The notes under the pieces: generated by a model | The model's database searches: none | What the model was told of the DNA's origin: nothing | The model's input: the letters and a program-made list of their open reading frames with translations, nothing else | Position numbers and translations under genes: made by a program | Origin: an uncultured bacterium | GTDB lineage: Bacteria > Elusimicrobiota > Elusimicrobia > Elusimicrobiales > Elusimicrobiaceae | Length of the DNA: 64,000 nucleotides | Direction of reading: 5' to 3' | Assembly (NCBI GenBank): GCA_949291365.1 | Contig: CASEVJ010000010.1 | Span: 51,383 to 115,382, forward strand | Part shown: positions 25,501 through 32,849 of the stretch, one piece after another | Position numbering within the stretch: the first letter of the stretch is position 1 | How the letters are laid out: every line of letters starts with the position of its first letter

Positions 25501-27825
25501 CAAATCTTCATTCACCAACCGGCTCATCCAATTGGGGCGGCTGGCATACGTCACATTGGCTCGGTCAGCTGCCAGATTGAGTGATTTTTGCAGTTCAGAC
25601 ATGGACTGCGGCAGCTTGGCCTGACCTGCTAATGCAGAAGAAATGTTTCTGCTTTCCAGTGCAAACGAACCCGTTTCAGCCGAGAATTTGGCCCCTTGCA
25701 GCGCCACTTCCATAAAGGAGGGCTGCGTTATGCCGCCCGGAACCTTCAGCAACGGTTCCGCTTTAGCAAACTGGGGCAACACGGCACGCACAGAGCCAGC
25801 CATTCCTTTTTTAATACGGGCCGGAAAACGGCGGTTGACTTTTACCAAAGCACGGGCCGCTTTCATCTTCCACAATATAGAGGTACGCGTCGCGGCGGAA
25901 ACCCCGTTACGGGCGGCCTTGGTAGTCATATAAATAGCACGTCCAAAGTTGACTGCTTTTACGCTTAAGCGTACCAAATCATAGGCACACCACACCAAAA
26001 AGGCAATATCCGCCAGCGTGCCCACTGTTATCCACACTTTGGCACGGTTATAGCTACGCTGTTTGGCTTTATACAGATCGCTGGTGCGGGTATAGGGCTG
26101 CAAACGCAGAGATTCAGACAGGGCTTTTTGGCCGTCCGTCTTATTATTGACAAAAGTAAAAAGTTTATTGTCCAGCAGCCATTGGCTGTCGGCGTCCAAA
26201 TCCCCCCAGCGGCGCTGATACATATTATGCGCAATCGCTACTGGCAAGGTAAGCCCTATGGAAGAAGCAAACGCATTCATATTGCGCACCAATTTTTCCT
26301 GTGCCTGGCGGTTTTGGCTGGCCTCGTATGCGGTCACATAATGTCCGCCGTTTTGCCCAATTACAGCTCCTTCCTGCAACACTCTGTTTACAGAGCCGCT
26401 GAAAGTGCCGCTTTTACCGCTTAACAAAGCCCCCACCAAAAAGGGCTGCAAGGTGGCACACATAATATCCGACCCTTCCTCTAACTTCTTTTTCGGCTCC
26501 AAAAAACAGGTGTTAATACCATAGGTCTGCAGGATTTCCAGCGCGGCCGGACTGCCTTCTTCGGCCAGCATATAGGCCACTTCTTCCCACGCATTGCCGG
26601 AGGGGCTGTTGCTCAATGCTTTGACTTCTTTGTCCGATGGAACCGGGAATTGGGCCCATTTAGACACTTCACCCAAATACTGTCCGTGGAAAGTGGTTAG
26701 TCCTTTCACTAATCCCGTAAAAGAGATTAAATCCGGCGAAGCAGACAATTCTTTATTTACGGCGCCGGCCACCAACCCGCGGATACTGCTGTAGCGCTTC
26801 ATAGCCAGCAAAGAGCCCACGCCAGCCAGCAGGGCAGAGGCGGCATAGGGTGTCTGGAAATGAGCTTCTATAAATTCGCTGATAGCATTAGCATCGGAAG
26901 TAGAATTCCCCAAAATACCCAACGCGGAAACTGCTGTAAGCACTCGGCCGCATCCTTCGGTTGTTTTCTCACATTCTTTTCCGTTCTGCAGTTCCTGTAA
27001 GAACAAATGGTGCAATTGTTTCTTTTCTGCGTCCGTAAACAACGTGGTGTTGCTTCCGTCCATGAGAAAAACTGTATACGCAATATCCATCAGGAACGGA
27101 TACACTTTCATCGGGTATTTCTGGTACAAATTCATCAGTTCGCGGATTTTTGAAGCCAAAATACGGTGATTTTGTTCTGCGGAGAGTTTGAGCATCTGCT
27201 GGTACTGCTCATCGGCTTCTTTAATGGCTTGGGTTTGCCACGCTTTAATTTTGGATTCTCCCAAGTTTAATACTTGCTGAATTTTTTCATTTTCCACCTG
27301 CAGCCAGTTTTGTGCTACCCGTTCCGACACACCCGCTTCCTGGGCTTGAGAGAGCTCCTGGTTAATATAAATCCGCTGCTTCTGCTCCATTTCTTTGAGC
27401 TGCTGGCGGGCCAAACGCGCCTGTTCTTCCACTTCGGCATAGTACTGGGCTAAAAATTCGGCTTTTTCATCTTTTTGTTCTTTCTCCGGATTAATGATTT
27501 CCGACAAGTCCAGCGGGAAAAATGCACTGCGCAGATCCATCAGCTGCTGGATAACCGGGTCAGATAGATATTCTTCGGTCACTTTCATTTTTTGCTGCAT
27601 AGCCGGAGTCATTACATTGGTGCTTTCGCTCACAAAGGTTTGCTGGATTGTTTTGCGGTATTCATTTTCAAAAGCTTTTTCTAATGCGGCTACTTTAGCT
27701 CTTTCGGCGGAGGGTGTAGTTTGGGCCAGGGCCGGGACGGACATATTAACTAATAAAATAACAGACAGACAAGATGCAATAATTTGCTTAATAAGACCTA
27801 CCACTTCCGACATTCTCGGATTCAT
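22525..27825 (-). CDS. Giant 1766-residue exported/membrane protein with MFS-like C-terminus
   Basis: No family was recognised for the whole. Residues 10-35 form a signal or anchor ending PALAQ. Residues about 40-240 are Glu/Gln/Lys-rich helix (coiled-coil-like), about 240-550 are helical with six Cys, and 596-625 contain a hydrophobic segment. Residues 745-818 and 856-942 are related to each other (internal duplication). About 980-1190 look beta-rich. About 1195-1655 hold roughly twelve hydrophobic helices in an arrangement resembling a major facilitator permease. The C-terminal tail is acidic and Pro/Ala-rich. The ATG at 27825 follows GAGAGG. The gene stands alone, with a 19-nt promoter element shared with two secreted-protein genes at 61.9 and 63.1 kb. 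Fusion of an export-type N-terminal region to a permease-like domain is unusual. Transport, envelope assembly or adhesion are all possible. Confidence 0.8.
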   Translation of the reverse strand: MNPRMSEVVGLIKQIIASCLSVILLVNMSVPALAQTTPSAERAKVAALEKAFENEYRKTIQQTFVSESTNVMTPAMQQKMKVTEEYLSDPVIQQLMDLRSAFFPLDLSEIINPEKEQKDEKAEFLAQYYAEVEEQARLARQQLKEMEQKQRIYINQELSQAQEAGVSERVAQNWLQVENEKIQQVLNLGESKIKAWQTQAIKEADEQYQQMLKLSAEQNHRILASKIRELMNLYQKYPMKVYPFLMDIAYTVFLMDGSNTTLFTDAEKKQLHHLFLQELQNGKECEKTTEGCGRVLTAVSALGILGNSTSDANAISEFIEAHFQTPYAASALLAGVGSLLAMKRYSSIRGLVAGAVNKELSASPDLISFTGLVKGLTTFHGQYLGEVSKWAQFPVPSDKEVKALSNSPSGNAWEEVAYMLAEEGSPAALEILQTYGINTCFLEPKKKLEEGSDIMCATLQPFLVGALLSGKSGTFSGSVNRVLQEGAVIGQNGGHYVTAYEASQNRQAQEKLVRNMNAFASSIGLTLPVAIAHNMYQRRWGDLDADSQWLLDNKLFTFVNNKTDGQKALSESLRLQPYTRTSDLYKAKQRSYNRAKVWITVGTLADIAFLVWCAYDLVRLSVKAVNFGRAIYMTTKAARNGVSAATRTSILWKMKAARALVKVNRRFPARIKKGMAGSVRAVLPQFAKAEPLLKVPGGITQPSFMEVALQGAKFSAETGSFALESRNISSALAGQAKLPQSMSELQKSLNLAADRANVTYASRPNWMSRLVNEDLLYRFSLSKELKKQGMGIYNAQNRSRMLDFAQAVRKDASIRVPQKAQEMKKVPLIDKNGNVDPTMLRRIAGPLLAGTTSESRLEIKQALDMAQERAGMLYANRGAGRRFFNTLFGKNKSVYNDMLANSLVSLRERDNVMTSFSTAQKDQVLSLLGTAIRENKNISIPQNVNRYAAMDMSTFKEPYKTLNSALFTPNQADKLLPVEFHVDYGVKGVKAHQYQRVMFVKKNGSYFMGMSDGIGKPVDLSRFKIQVPTADMPALMRAAMDSKLAKPLELKLNVYKDSGAFKKAALLSGESKQEGVRLPWKRPSNLVTNFRTQNEIFSHEVPVYLRAANGSEVTVPIKVLADTRLKLQGSRFVLGADNKLHLYKGNDLISNKLFYFSLPKREIGNFVEIASNYRLSDPLRLSVTQGRNKIMPLYISTGLSLSSASVGLIAPLETIYKDRITDIDKTLISLAFPYLPSLAAPALSPVVMRFGALRVVQAALASVALGLGFTWFMGFSGHLNKDHLPPIWPLFVSGAAIGISSALSRSGLNILIDTMGGGQSLLKSMAFKNIGSVALLLPAWLVTSFGLRIWPTVAHKELPAETLAKPTTDFSFAFPVLTGLTTFVLLYLSASRVSPLIGRATRPMKFWPEMGRSLKTMVAPEVWPLATATFFFTGFEAAAFSKASSQSFRPFYEKSAIVESHVPGNRGNAVAMFTGLTVAALPLTARLAAPKLLKTFSSPLNPSTEYKRMLLTSYLFNAAGGTLLMQYGMDSNPKTWEMLAGITLMGLGTANVTQSLQKLANIKIGSGATLAKAVKGLPAAEAAAHATELKNITMTGFSWSQLGLAAIPLLQSSYVDREVTQGVSDGKGPLSSIWIPLSSLAISSGLILYGTGMRLPFKEMLRTGALVKLGVNGVAGYSPMQYLSVLQQQRDQKWYNQMDFRVKRYQQHQEEIKEAAARKKDLSEENTQQAAPEEEEAPLSALPMPSLSVAGPQIPSTLQPVSALAN

Positions 27826-27860
27826 AATTATAAAGCCTCTCTGACGGCAGAATAAAAATC

Positions 27861-27878
27861 CGCTTGATAAATCAAGCG
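27861..27878 (-). promoter_or_regulatory. Perfect hairpin in the 5' region of the giant gene
   Basis: CGCTTGAT-AA-ATCAAGCG, a perfect 8-bp stem, lies between the promoter and the ribosome binding site of the giant gene. It could stabilise the mRNA or bind a dimeric regulator as DNA. Confidence 0.5.
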
Positions 27879-27890
27879 AACTATACTTTT

Positions 27891-27933
27891 ATTATTTCAT
27901 GTTAACCGCCTTTGCACAAGGGCCAAAAGACCC
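27891..27933 (-). promoter_or_regulatory. Promoter of the giant gene with shared 19-nt element
   Basis: On the minus strand GGGTCTTTTGGCCCTTGTG spans 27933-27915. TTGTGC inside it can serve as -35, with AATAAT 17 bases on as -10. The same element, GGGYCY-N5-CCCTTGTG, recurs at 61834 and 62973. Confidence 0.6.
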
Positions 27934-27986
27934 AAAAAACCTCTGGGCCCCTATTCCCTTATATATATCATTATCGGGAAAAATAG

Positions 27987-27992
27987 TAGAAT
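27987..27992 (+). promoter_or_regulatory. -10 box of the CDF gene, leaderless arrangement
   Basis: TAGAAT with six bases to the ATG at 27999; no ribosome binding site is present. Confidence 0.55.
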
Positions 27993-27998
27993 AAAAGC

Positions 27999-28901
27999 AT
28001 GCATACTACCTATCGTGAACGACAAGCCCGCACCGTCACCCTGCAGGGACTGGCTGTCAACCTGGCCCTGACAGCATTGAAATTTTTAGCCGGTTTCTGG
28101 GGCCGCAGCGCGGCCATGGTGGCAGATGCGGTACATTCTCTTTCAGATACCGCTACGGATATAGTGGTGCTTGTAAGCTTGCGCTTTTCTTCCAAACCGG
28201 CAGATACAGACCATGCCTACGGGCACGGCCGTTTTGAAACGCTGGCTACCGCCATTATCGCTTTGGCATTAGCCGCCGTGGGTGTAAAGATTTTGGTCGG
28301 AGGGGTCAATACCATTGCCGCCGTGGCCCAAGGGCACAAACTGCCCGCCCCCACCGCCATAGCGCTGGCGGCGGCGGTGCTGTCTATTGTAGTCAAAGAA
28401 TGGCTCTACCGCTATACCGTACGCGCGGCAGAAAAAATTGACAGTCAAACCTTGCTGGCTAATGCCTGGCACCACCGTTCGGACGCATTATCTTCCATAG
28501 GCACGCTGGCAGGTATTTCCGGCGCATATTTCTTGGGCGCAAAATGGACGGTGCTGGATCCGCTGGCGGCGGTGATTGTCAGCTTTTTCATTTTTGAAGC
28601 GTCTTGGCAAATCTTAAAAAAAGTATGGCAGGAACTATCAGACGGCTCTTTGGGCAGTGGGGCAGAAAAGGAAATCTATGCTCTGTGCACGCAAATCCCA
28701 CATGTTGTGGAACCGCATGAAATTAAAACCCGCCGCATCGGCCCCAATGCAGCCGTTGAACTACATATATATGTGGCAGACGATACCCCTTTTGTACGCG
28801 TACATGATATTACCGACCAAGTGGAAAAACGCCTTCGTAAACGCTTCGGAACAGGCACCTTTATCTCCGTCCATCCGGAGCCGCTTTCTTCCCGCCGGTA
28901 A
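27999..28901 (+). CDS. Cation diffusion facilitator (CDF) metal transporter
   Basis: Exports divalent metals (zinc, iron, manganese or cobalt) from the cytoplasm in exchange for protons. The 300 residues have about six membrane helices. DAVHSLSDTATD in helix 2 and HHRSDALSS in helix 5 supply the His/Asp metal site, HAYGHGRFET follows helix 2, and a C-terminal cytoplasmic domain contains HVVEPHEIKTRR. Length is typical. The gene lies opposite the giant gene and is probably translated from a leaderless mRNA. The metal cannot be assigned. Confidence 0.92.
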   Translation: MHTTYRERQARTVTLQGLAVNLALTALKFLAGFWGRSAAMVADAVHSLSDTATDIVVLVSLRFSSKPADTDHAYGHGRFETLATAIIALALAAVGVKILVGGVNTIAAVAQGHKLPAPTAIALAAAVLSIVVKEWLYRYTVRAAEKIDSQTLLANAWHHRSDALSSIGTLAGISGAYFLGAKWTVLDPLAAVIVSFFIFEASWQILKKVWQELSDGSLGSGAEKEIYALCTQIPHVVEPHEIKTRRIGPNAAVELHIYVADDTPFVRVHDITDQVEKRLRKRFGTGTFISVHPEPLSSRR

Positions 28902-29047
28902 ACCGGCAAAAAGCAGGCCAAGATAAACAGATTCCTTTATTAGTGTTGTTCTCCAGCCCTTTCCCATTTCTCTGCAACTGTTTTTCGGCCAGCGCCGGAG
29001 CAATATAAATGCTAAAATAAGGGAGATTAGCCCTGACCGAAAGTGTG

Positions 29048-29120
29048 GCCCCGTTAGCTCAACTGGATAGAGTACCGGTCTTCGGAACCGGTGGTTCGGG
29101 TTCGAATCCCGCACGGGGCA
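29048..29120 (+). tRNA. tRNA-Arg (anticodon TCG)
   Basis: 73 nt with acceptor GCCCCGT/ACGGGGC, anticodon stem CCGGT/ACCGG around loop CTTCGGA, and T loop TTCGAAT. The outermost T-stem pair is a mismatch. Discriminator A is followed by CTTC, so CCA is not encoded. A TAAAAT box lies about 20 bases upstream. Confidence 0.93.
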
Positions 29121-29496
29121 CTTCTCTTCCGAACTGCTTTTTAGTAATACAAGCACGCTAAAAGACTTTTTTATCGTTGTAAAACCTATATTGTAAAATT
29201 AGGAAATTGAGGATATGTACAGCAGGTATACCGTCAGCGAAATGCCAGATATTATTTAAAATTCTGAACATAGAAAATTTATTTCTTTTCTCTTTGCTTC
29301 CGCTCTCTGTATGGAGATTATATAAGCCATGTTGGCGGTAAATAGTTTCGGCTTAAAATTTGGATATTGTAAAACGAAATAAAAACACCGTGCCGGATTT
29401 CAACCTGCCAAATCTCGTTTTAACCACTATACGTCACAGACTAATCGGGTGTTAAATCACATGACGGAGCCCGCCCAAATCCGTCCGAAGGCGGAT
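29121..29496. other. AT-rich gap after tRNA-Arg
   Basis: About 375 bases clearly poorer in G+C than the neighbours, without a supported gene. The nonamer ATATTGTAAAA occurs twice (about 29188 and 29364). One tiny frame after GAGGAT (starting near 29214, 14 codons) is too short to call. No copy of the tRNA 3' end is present, so an integrated element is not demonstrated. Confidence 0.4.
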
Positions 29497-30207
29497 TTAT
29501 TTTTTCATATATATTTTCTTTTTAGCTGCTGGCAGGCGCTCCAGCGCGTATCGCAGCATGGTACGCGGCATACGGCGGTAATTTTCGTCTAAAAACGCAC
29601 ACAAAGCGCCTTCGTCTTTTTTGCCCACTTCACGCAGCAGCCAGCCGGCGGCTTTATGCATTAAATCATGCGGGTGACTGCAAAACTGCCGCGCCAAATC
29701 CAGCGTAACGGCAAAATCCCCCCGCTTTACAAAATACATCGTACCTACAATAGAAGCCCGCTGCTCCCACAAATTGCCAGAGCGGGCCAACCGGTAAAAC
29801 AGGCGCGGGTCTTGTTGGGAGTATAAATACGCGCCGATAATTTTATAAGCGGAAATATCAATTAAATCCCAATTATTGCACCGCGGCAAATGCGCCACAT
29901 AAAAATCAAAAACTCTCTTTTGCACCTCCGGGGCTTTGCTCATTTCAAAACGCCGCACCAAAAGTAAGGCCGCCAGCGCACGGGCCTCATGCCAGGGGCT
30001 GGCAAACAGCTTTTCCAAATCTTCTTCCCCGGCCTGTGCGGCCCATTTTTGGGCTAGTGCGCGCGTTTGCGGCAGGGTAAGACCAAGAAATTTGTCCCCA
30101 TAGCCGTATTCCCCCGGCCCCGTCTTAAAAAAACGCCGCTGGCCCGCCGCACGGGCGGGATTGGCATGATCTTTCAGAGATTGAAAAATGAGTGTAAAAC
30201 GGGACAT
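29497..30207 (-). CDS. DNA alkylation repair protein (AlkD-like)
   Basis: 236 residues of HEAT-like helical repeats, a DNA glycosylase family that removes bulky or positively charged alkylated bases. Conserved family blocks are visible: LRxxA-like YGDKFLGLTLPQTRALAQKW, NNWDLIDISAYKIIG, LWEQRASIVGTMYF, HDLMHKAAGWLLREVGKKD and MPRTMLRYALERLP. The ATG has TAAAAT six bases upstream and no ribosome binding site, so the mRNA is probably leaderless. Confidence 0.9.
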   Translation of the reverse strand: MSRFTLIFQSLKDHANPARAAGQRRFFKTGPGEYGYGDKFLGLTLPQTRALAQKWAAQAGEEDLEKLFASPWHEARALAALLLVRRFEMSKAPEVQKRVFDFYVAHLPRCNNWDLIDISAYKIIGAYLYSQQDPRLFYRLARSGNLWEQRASIVGTMYFVKRGDFAVTLDLARQFCSHPHDLMHKAAGWLLREVGKKDEGALCAFLDENYRRMPRTMLRYALERLPAAKKKIYMKK

Positions 30208-30213
30208 GCAGAT

Positions 30214-30219
30214 ATTTTA
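30214..30219 (-). promoter_or_regulatory. -10 box of the alkD-like gene, leaderless arrangement
   Basis: TAAAAT on the minus strand separated by exactly six bases from the ATG at 30207. Confidence 0.6.
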
Positions 30220-30367
30220 CATAAAAACGGCTTAATGCCACTTGTGGCCCCTTTTGCAGCCATACGCTTTAGCAAACGGCCCCTGTTTCTCGGCTTACGC
30301 GCCTCTGTATTGGCAGGCGCAAAATTTGCTAGAATAAAGTATCTAATCTTGCAGTAAGGAGCAACCC

Positions 30368-31123
30368 ATGGGTGGACATTCGCACTGGGCCGGCATTAAG
30401 CACAAAAAGGCCCTCGTAGACGCCAAAAAAGGCAAAGTATTTACCAAAATTTTAAGAGAAATTACCATCGCCGCCAAAATGAGCGGCGGAAACCCTGACC
30501 AAAACCCCCGCCTGCGCAAAGCCATGGACGACGCGCGCGCGGCAAATATGCCCTCCGATAACGTTAAACGCGCTATCATGAAAGGTACCGGTCAGCTGCC
30601 GGGTGTTTCGTATGAAGAAATTACCTACGAAGGATACGGCCCGGGCTCTACGGCGGTCATTGTGGAATGTACCACCGACAATAAAAACCGCACCTTTGCG
30701 GAAATCCGCAAAATTTTTACCAGCCGCGGCGGCTCTATCGGCACGTCCGGCTGTGTGTCGTATATGTTTAAGAGCAAAGGCGTAATCGTGGTGGCTAAAG
30801 ACGCCATTGGCGAAGACGACTTGATGAACCTGGCCTTGGAAGCCGGCGCGGAAGACGTGCGCACGGAAGGGGATGCTTACGAAGTGATTACCGCCCCGGA
30901 CGCTACGTTTGAAGCGGTTAAAAAAGCTATTGAAGATAAGGGTATTACCCCCGAATCTGCCGAGCTGACCATGCTGCCTGATACGGAAGTCAACATCACC
31001 GACGAACATGTGGCGGAATCTTTGCTCAACATGATTGAAGAATTAGACGACCACGACGACACGAAAAACGTCTATTCCAACTATAATATCCCCGACGATA
31101 TTATGGCCAAACTGGACAAATAG
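30368..31123 (+). CDS. yebC: YebC/PmpR family protein
   Basis: A 251-residue protein of the YebC/TACO1 family, known both as DNA-binding regulators and as factors helping translation of proline-rich stretches. The N-terminal block MGGHSHWAGIKHKKALVDAKKGK is the family hallmark and the length is normal. A TAGAAT box and an AAGGAG site precede the ATG. It starts the group yebC-ruvC-ruvA-ruvB-queA-tgt seen in many bacteria. A YebC role in translation would suit the Pro-rich secreted proteins encoded here, by inference. Confidence 0.94.
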   Translation: MGGHSHWAGIKHKKALVDAKKGKVFTKILREITIAAKMSGGNPDQNPRLRKAMDDARAANMPSDNVKRAIMKGTGQLPGVSYEEITYEGYGPGSTAVIVECTTDNKNRTFAEIRKIFTSRGGSIGTSGCVSYMFKSKGVIVVAKDAIGEDDLMNLALEAGAEDVRTEGDAYEVITAPDATFEAVKKAIEDKGITPESAELTMLPDTEVNITDEHVAESLLNMIEELDDHDDTKNVYSNYNIPDDIMAKLDK

Positions 31124-31183
31124 TTTTGCCCTACACGCAACTACCGCCCGCGGCCTTTGGGACACGGGCGGTTTATTTAAAAT

Positions 31184-31753
31184 ATGGCAAAAGATTTAGT
31201 TGTATTAGGCATAGACCCCGGATTAGACCGCACTGGCTGGGCCCTCGTCCACAAAGACGAACGGGCCGCCTTGCATTTGTTGGCCTGCGGCTTAATACAC
31301 ACAGACGCCGCCCAGCCGCTGCCCAAACGGTTGCATTACATTCATCAGCAATTACAACAAATCCTTTCCGACTACAATCCCGCCCAGGTGGCCATGGAAC
31401 AAAACTTTTTCTTAAAGCGCGCGGTCACCATGGCTAATACCGTCATGACGCGCGGAGTCATTCTGCTGGCATGTGAACAAGCAGGGAAAACCGTTTCTTT
31501 CTACCCTCCCAAACGGGTCAAAATGATTTTATGCGGCACCGGCACCGCTGATAAAAAGCAAGTGCAGCGCATGGTACAGCTGACGCTGAATTTAGACAAA
31601 AAACCCGAGCCGGACGATGTGGCAGACGCTGTGGCTATCGCTATTTGCCACCACAAAACGGCTCCTTTACACCAAAAGATAAATCTGCAGGCCGCTTTCC
31701 TGGAAAAAATAAAGGCGGCCAAGGCCGCCCAGTTAAAAAAGTTTGGCAAATAA
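31184..31753 (+). CDS. ruvC: Crossover junction endodeoxyribonuclease RuvC
   Basis: Resolves Holliday junctions with RuvAB. The 189 residues show GIDPGLDRTGWAL with the first catalytic Asp, AMEQNFF with Glu, and the C-terminal EPDDVADAVAIAICHH with the final Asp pair. It is somewhat longer than the common 160-175 residues because of a Lys/Ala-rich tail. The ruvA and ruvB genes are 3.2 kb downstream, separated by an inverted pilin/glycosyltransferase block. Confidence 0.94.
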   Translation: MAKDLVVLGIDPGLDRTGWALVHKDERAALHLLACGLIHTDAAQPLPKRLHYIHQQLQQILSDYNPAQVAMEQNFFLKRAVTMANTVMTRGVILLACEQAGKTVSFYPPKRVKMILCGTGTADKKQVQRMVQLTLNLDKKPEPDDVADAVAIAICHHKTAPLHQKINLQAAFLEKIKAAKAAQLKKFGK

Positions 31754-31874
31754 TTTTCTTCTCTCCCTATCCGCCTGTTTGCTATCTATCTTGATCCATG
31801 GGCTGCCCCACAAATTGCTTTGTTTTTCCTAAATAATTTTTTGTTTTGGTTTTTGTTTATGCTGGATTTTCCCA

Positions 31875-31900
31875 TAAAAAAAGCGGCTTAAAGCCGCTTA
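31875..31900 (-). terminator. Terminator of the GT2 gene
   Basis: AAGCGGCTT/AAGCCGCTT hairpin with a T run on the minus strand, about 20 bases beyond the stop codon of the leftward glycosyltransferase gene. Confidence 0.85.
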
Positions 31901-31919
31901 ACAAACGAACATATCCCAA

Positions 31920-32849
31920 TTACAGATTTATTTTTTCGTCTATCAGATAGGTAGGCCGCTGTTTAACTTCTATAAAAATACGGCTTAAATATTCTCCAAT
32001 TACGCCCAGCGTAATCAACTGTACACCACTAAAAAACAAAATAGTGACCATAAGTGACGCATACCCGCTGACCGGGTTGCCCCATACCAGCTTCTTATAA
32101 GCCGTCCAAATGGCAAACAGAAAAGCAAAAGCAGAAACTAACAGCCCAAAATACGTCCATAACTTAAGCGGCACAGAAGTAGCCGACGTAAAACCGCCCA
32201 AAGCAAAATTCCACAATTTCCAGTAGTTCCATTTGGTAGTGCCGGCGGCACGCGCTTCACGTTTATACGGCACTGCTATACTTTTAAACCCTACCCACGA
32301 AAACAGCCCCTTCATAAACCGCTCCCGCTCCGGCAAGCTCAACACGGCCTGCACGGCGCGGCGGCTCATCAGGCGGAAATCACCGGTATTATAGGGAATA
32401 GGATAATCCGCCATTTTATTGTAAATTTTGTAAAAGGTTTGTGCCGTCAGACGCTTAAAAAAGGAATCGGTGCTCCGGTCTGCCCGCTGACCGTATACAT
32501 TTTCATACCCTTGCTGGAATTTTTCCCAAAAAGTATGAATAAGTTCCGGCGGATCCTGCAAGTCCACATCCATAATTACCACGGCCTGGGCGTCTGTATG
32601 GGCCAGCCCGGCGGTAACGGCGGCCTCTTTGCCAAAATTGCGGGAAAAAGAAACCGCTTTTACATACGGATATTTCTGCGCCAGCTCTTTGAGCACCTGC
32701 AATGTGCCGTCCTTGCTGCCATCATTTACAAATACATATTCATAGCTTTCAAACTGGCCGTGCAAGATCTCCTCCATCCGTGTAAAAAAGATAGGCAGCA
32801 TCTCCTCTTCGTTATACACCGGCACCACCAATGAAAGCTGTGTTACCAT
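31920..32849 (-). CDS. GT2 glycosyltransferase, polyprenyl-phosphate type with C-terminal membrane helices
   Basis: 309 residues: a GT-A domain (about 1-225) with VVPVYNEEEML, the DVDLQDPPE metal-binding stretch and RLMSRRAV, then two hydrophobic helices (about 230-300). This is the architecture of GtrB/DPM1/ArnC-like enzymes that load a sugar onto undecaprenyl or another polyprenyl phosphate at the cytoplasmic face. It overlaps the upstream membrane glycosyltransferase gene by seven bases, which would use the lipid-linked sugar on the other side of the membrane. The pilin gene upstream makes pilin a candidate acceptor, by inference. Confidence 0.88.
   Translation of the reverse strand: MVTQLSLVVPVYNEEEMLPIFFTRMEEILHGQFESYEYVFVNDGSKDGTLQVLKELAQKYPYVKAVSFSRNFGKEAAVTAGLAHTDAQAVVIMDVDLQDPPELIHTFWEKFQQGYENVYGQRADRSTDSFFKRLTAQTFYKIYNKMADYPIPYNTGDFRLMSRRAVQAVLSLPERERFMKGLFSWVGFKSIAVPYKREARAAGTTKWNYWKLWNFALGGFTSATSVPLKLWTYFGLLVSAFAFLFAIWTAYKKLVWGNPVSGYASLMVTILFFSGVQLITLGVIGEYLSRIFIEVKQRPTYLIDEKINL

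Noticed and set aside
29048..29496. Prophage or integrative element at tRNA-Arg
   Set aside because: No integrase, att duplication or phage gene; only a short AT-rich gap.
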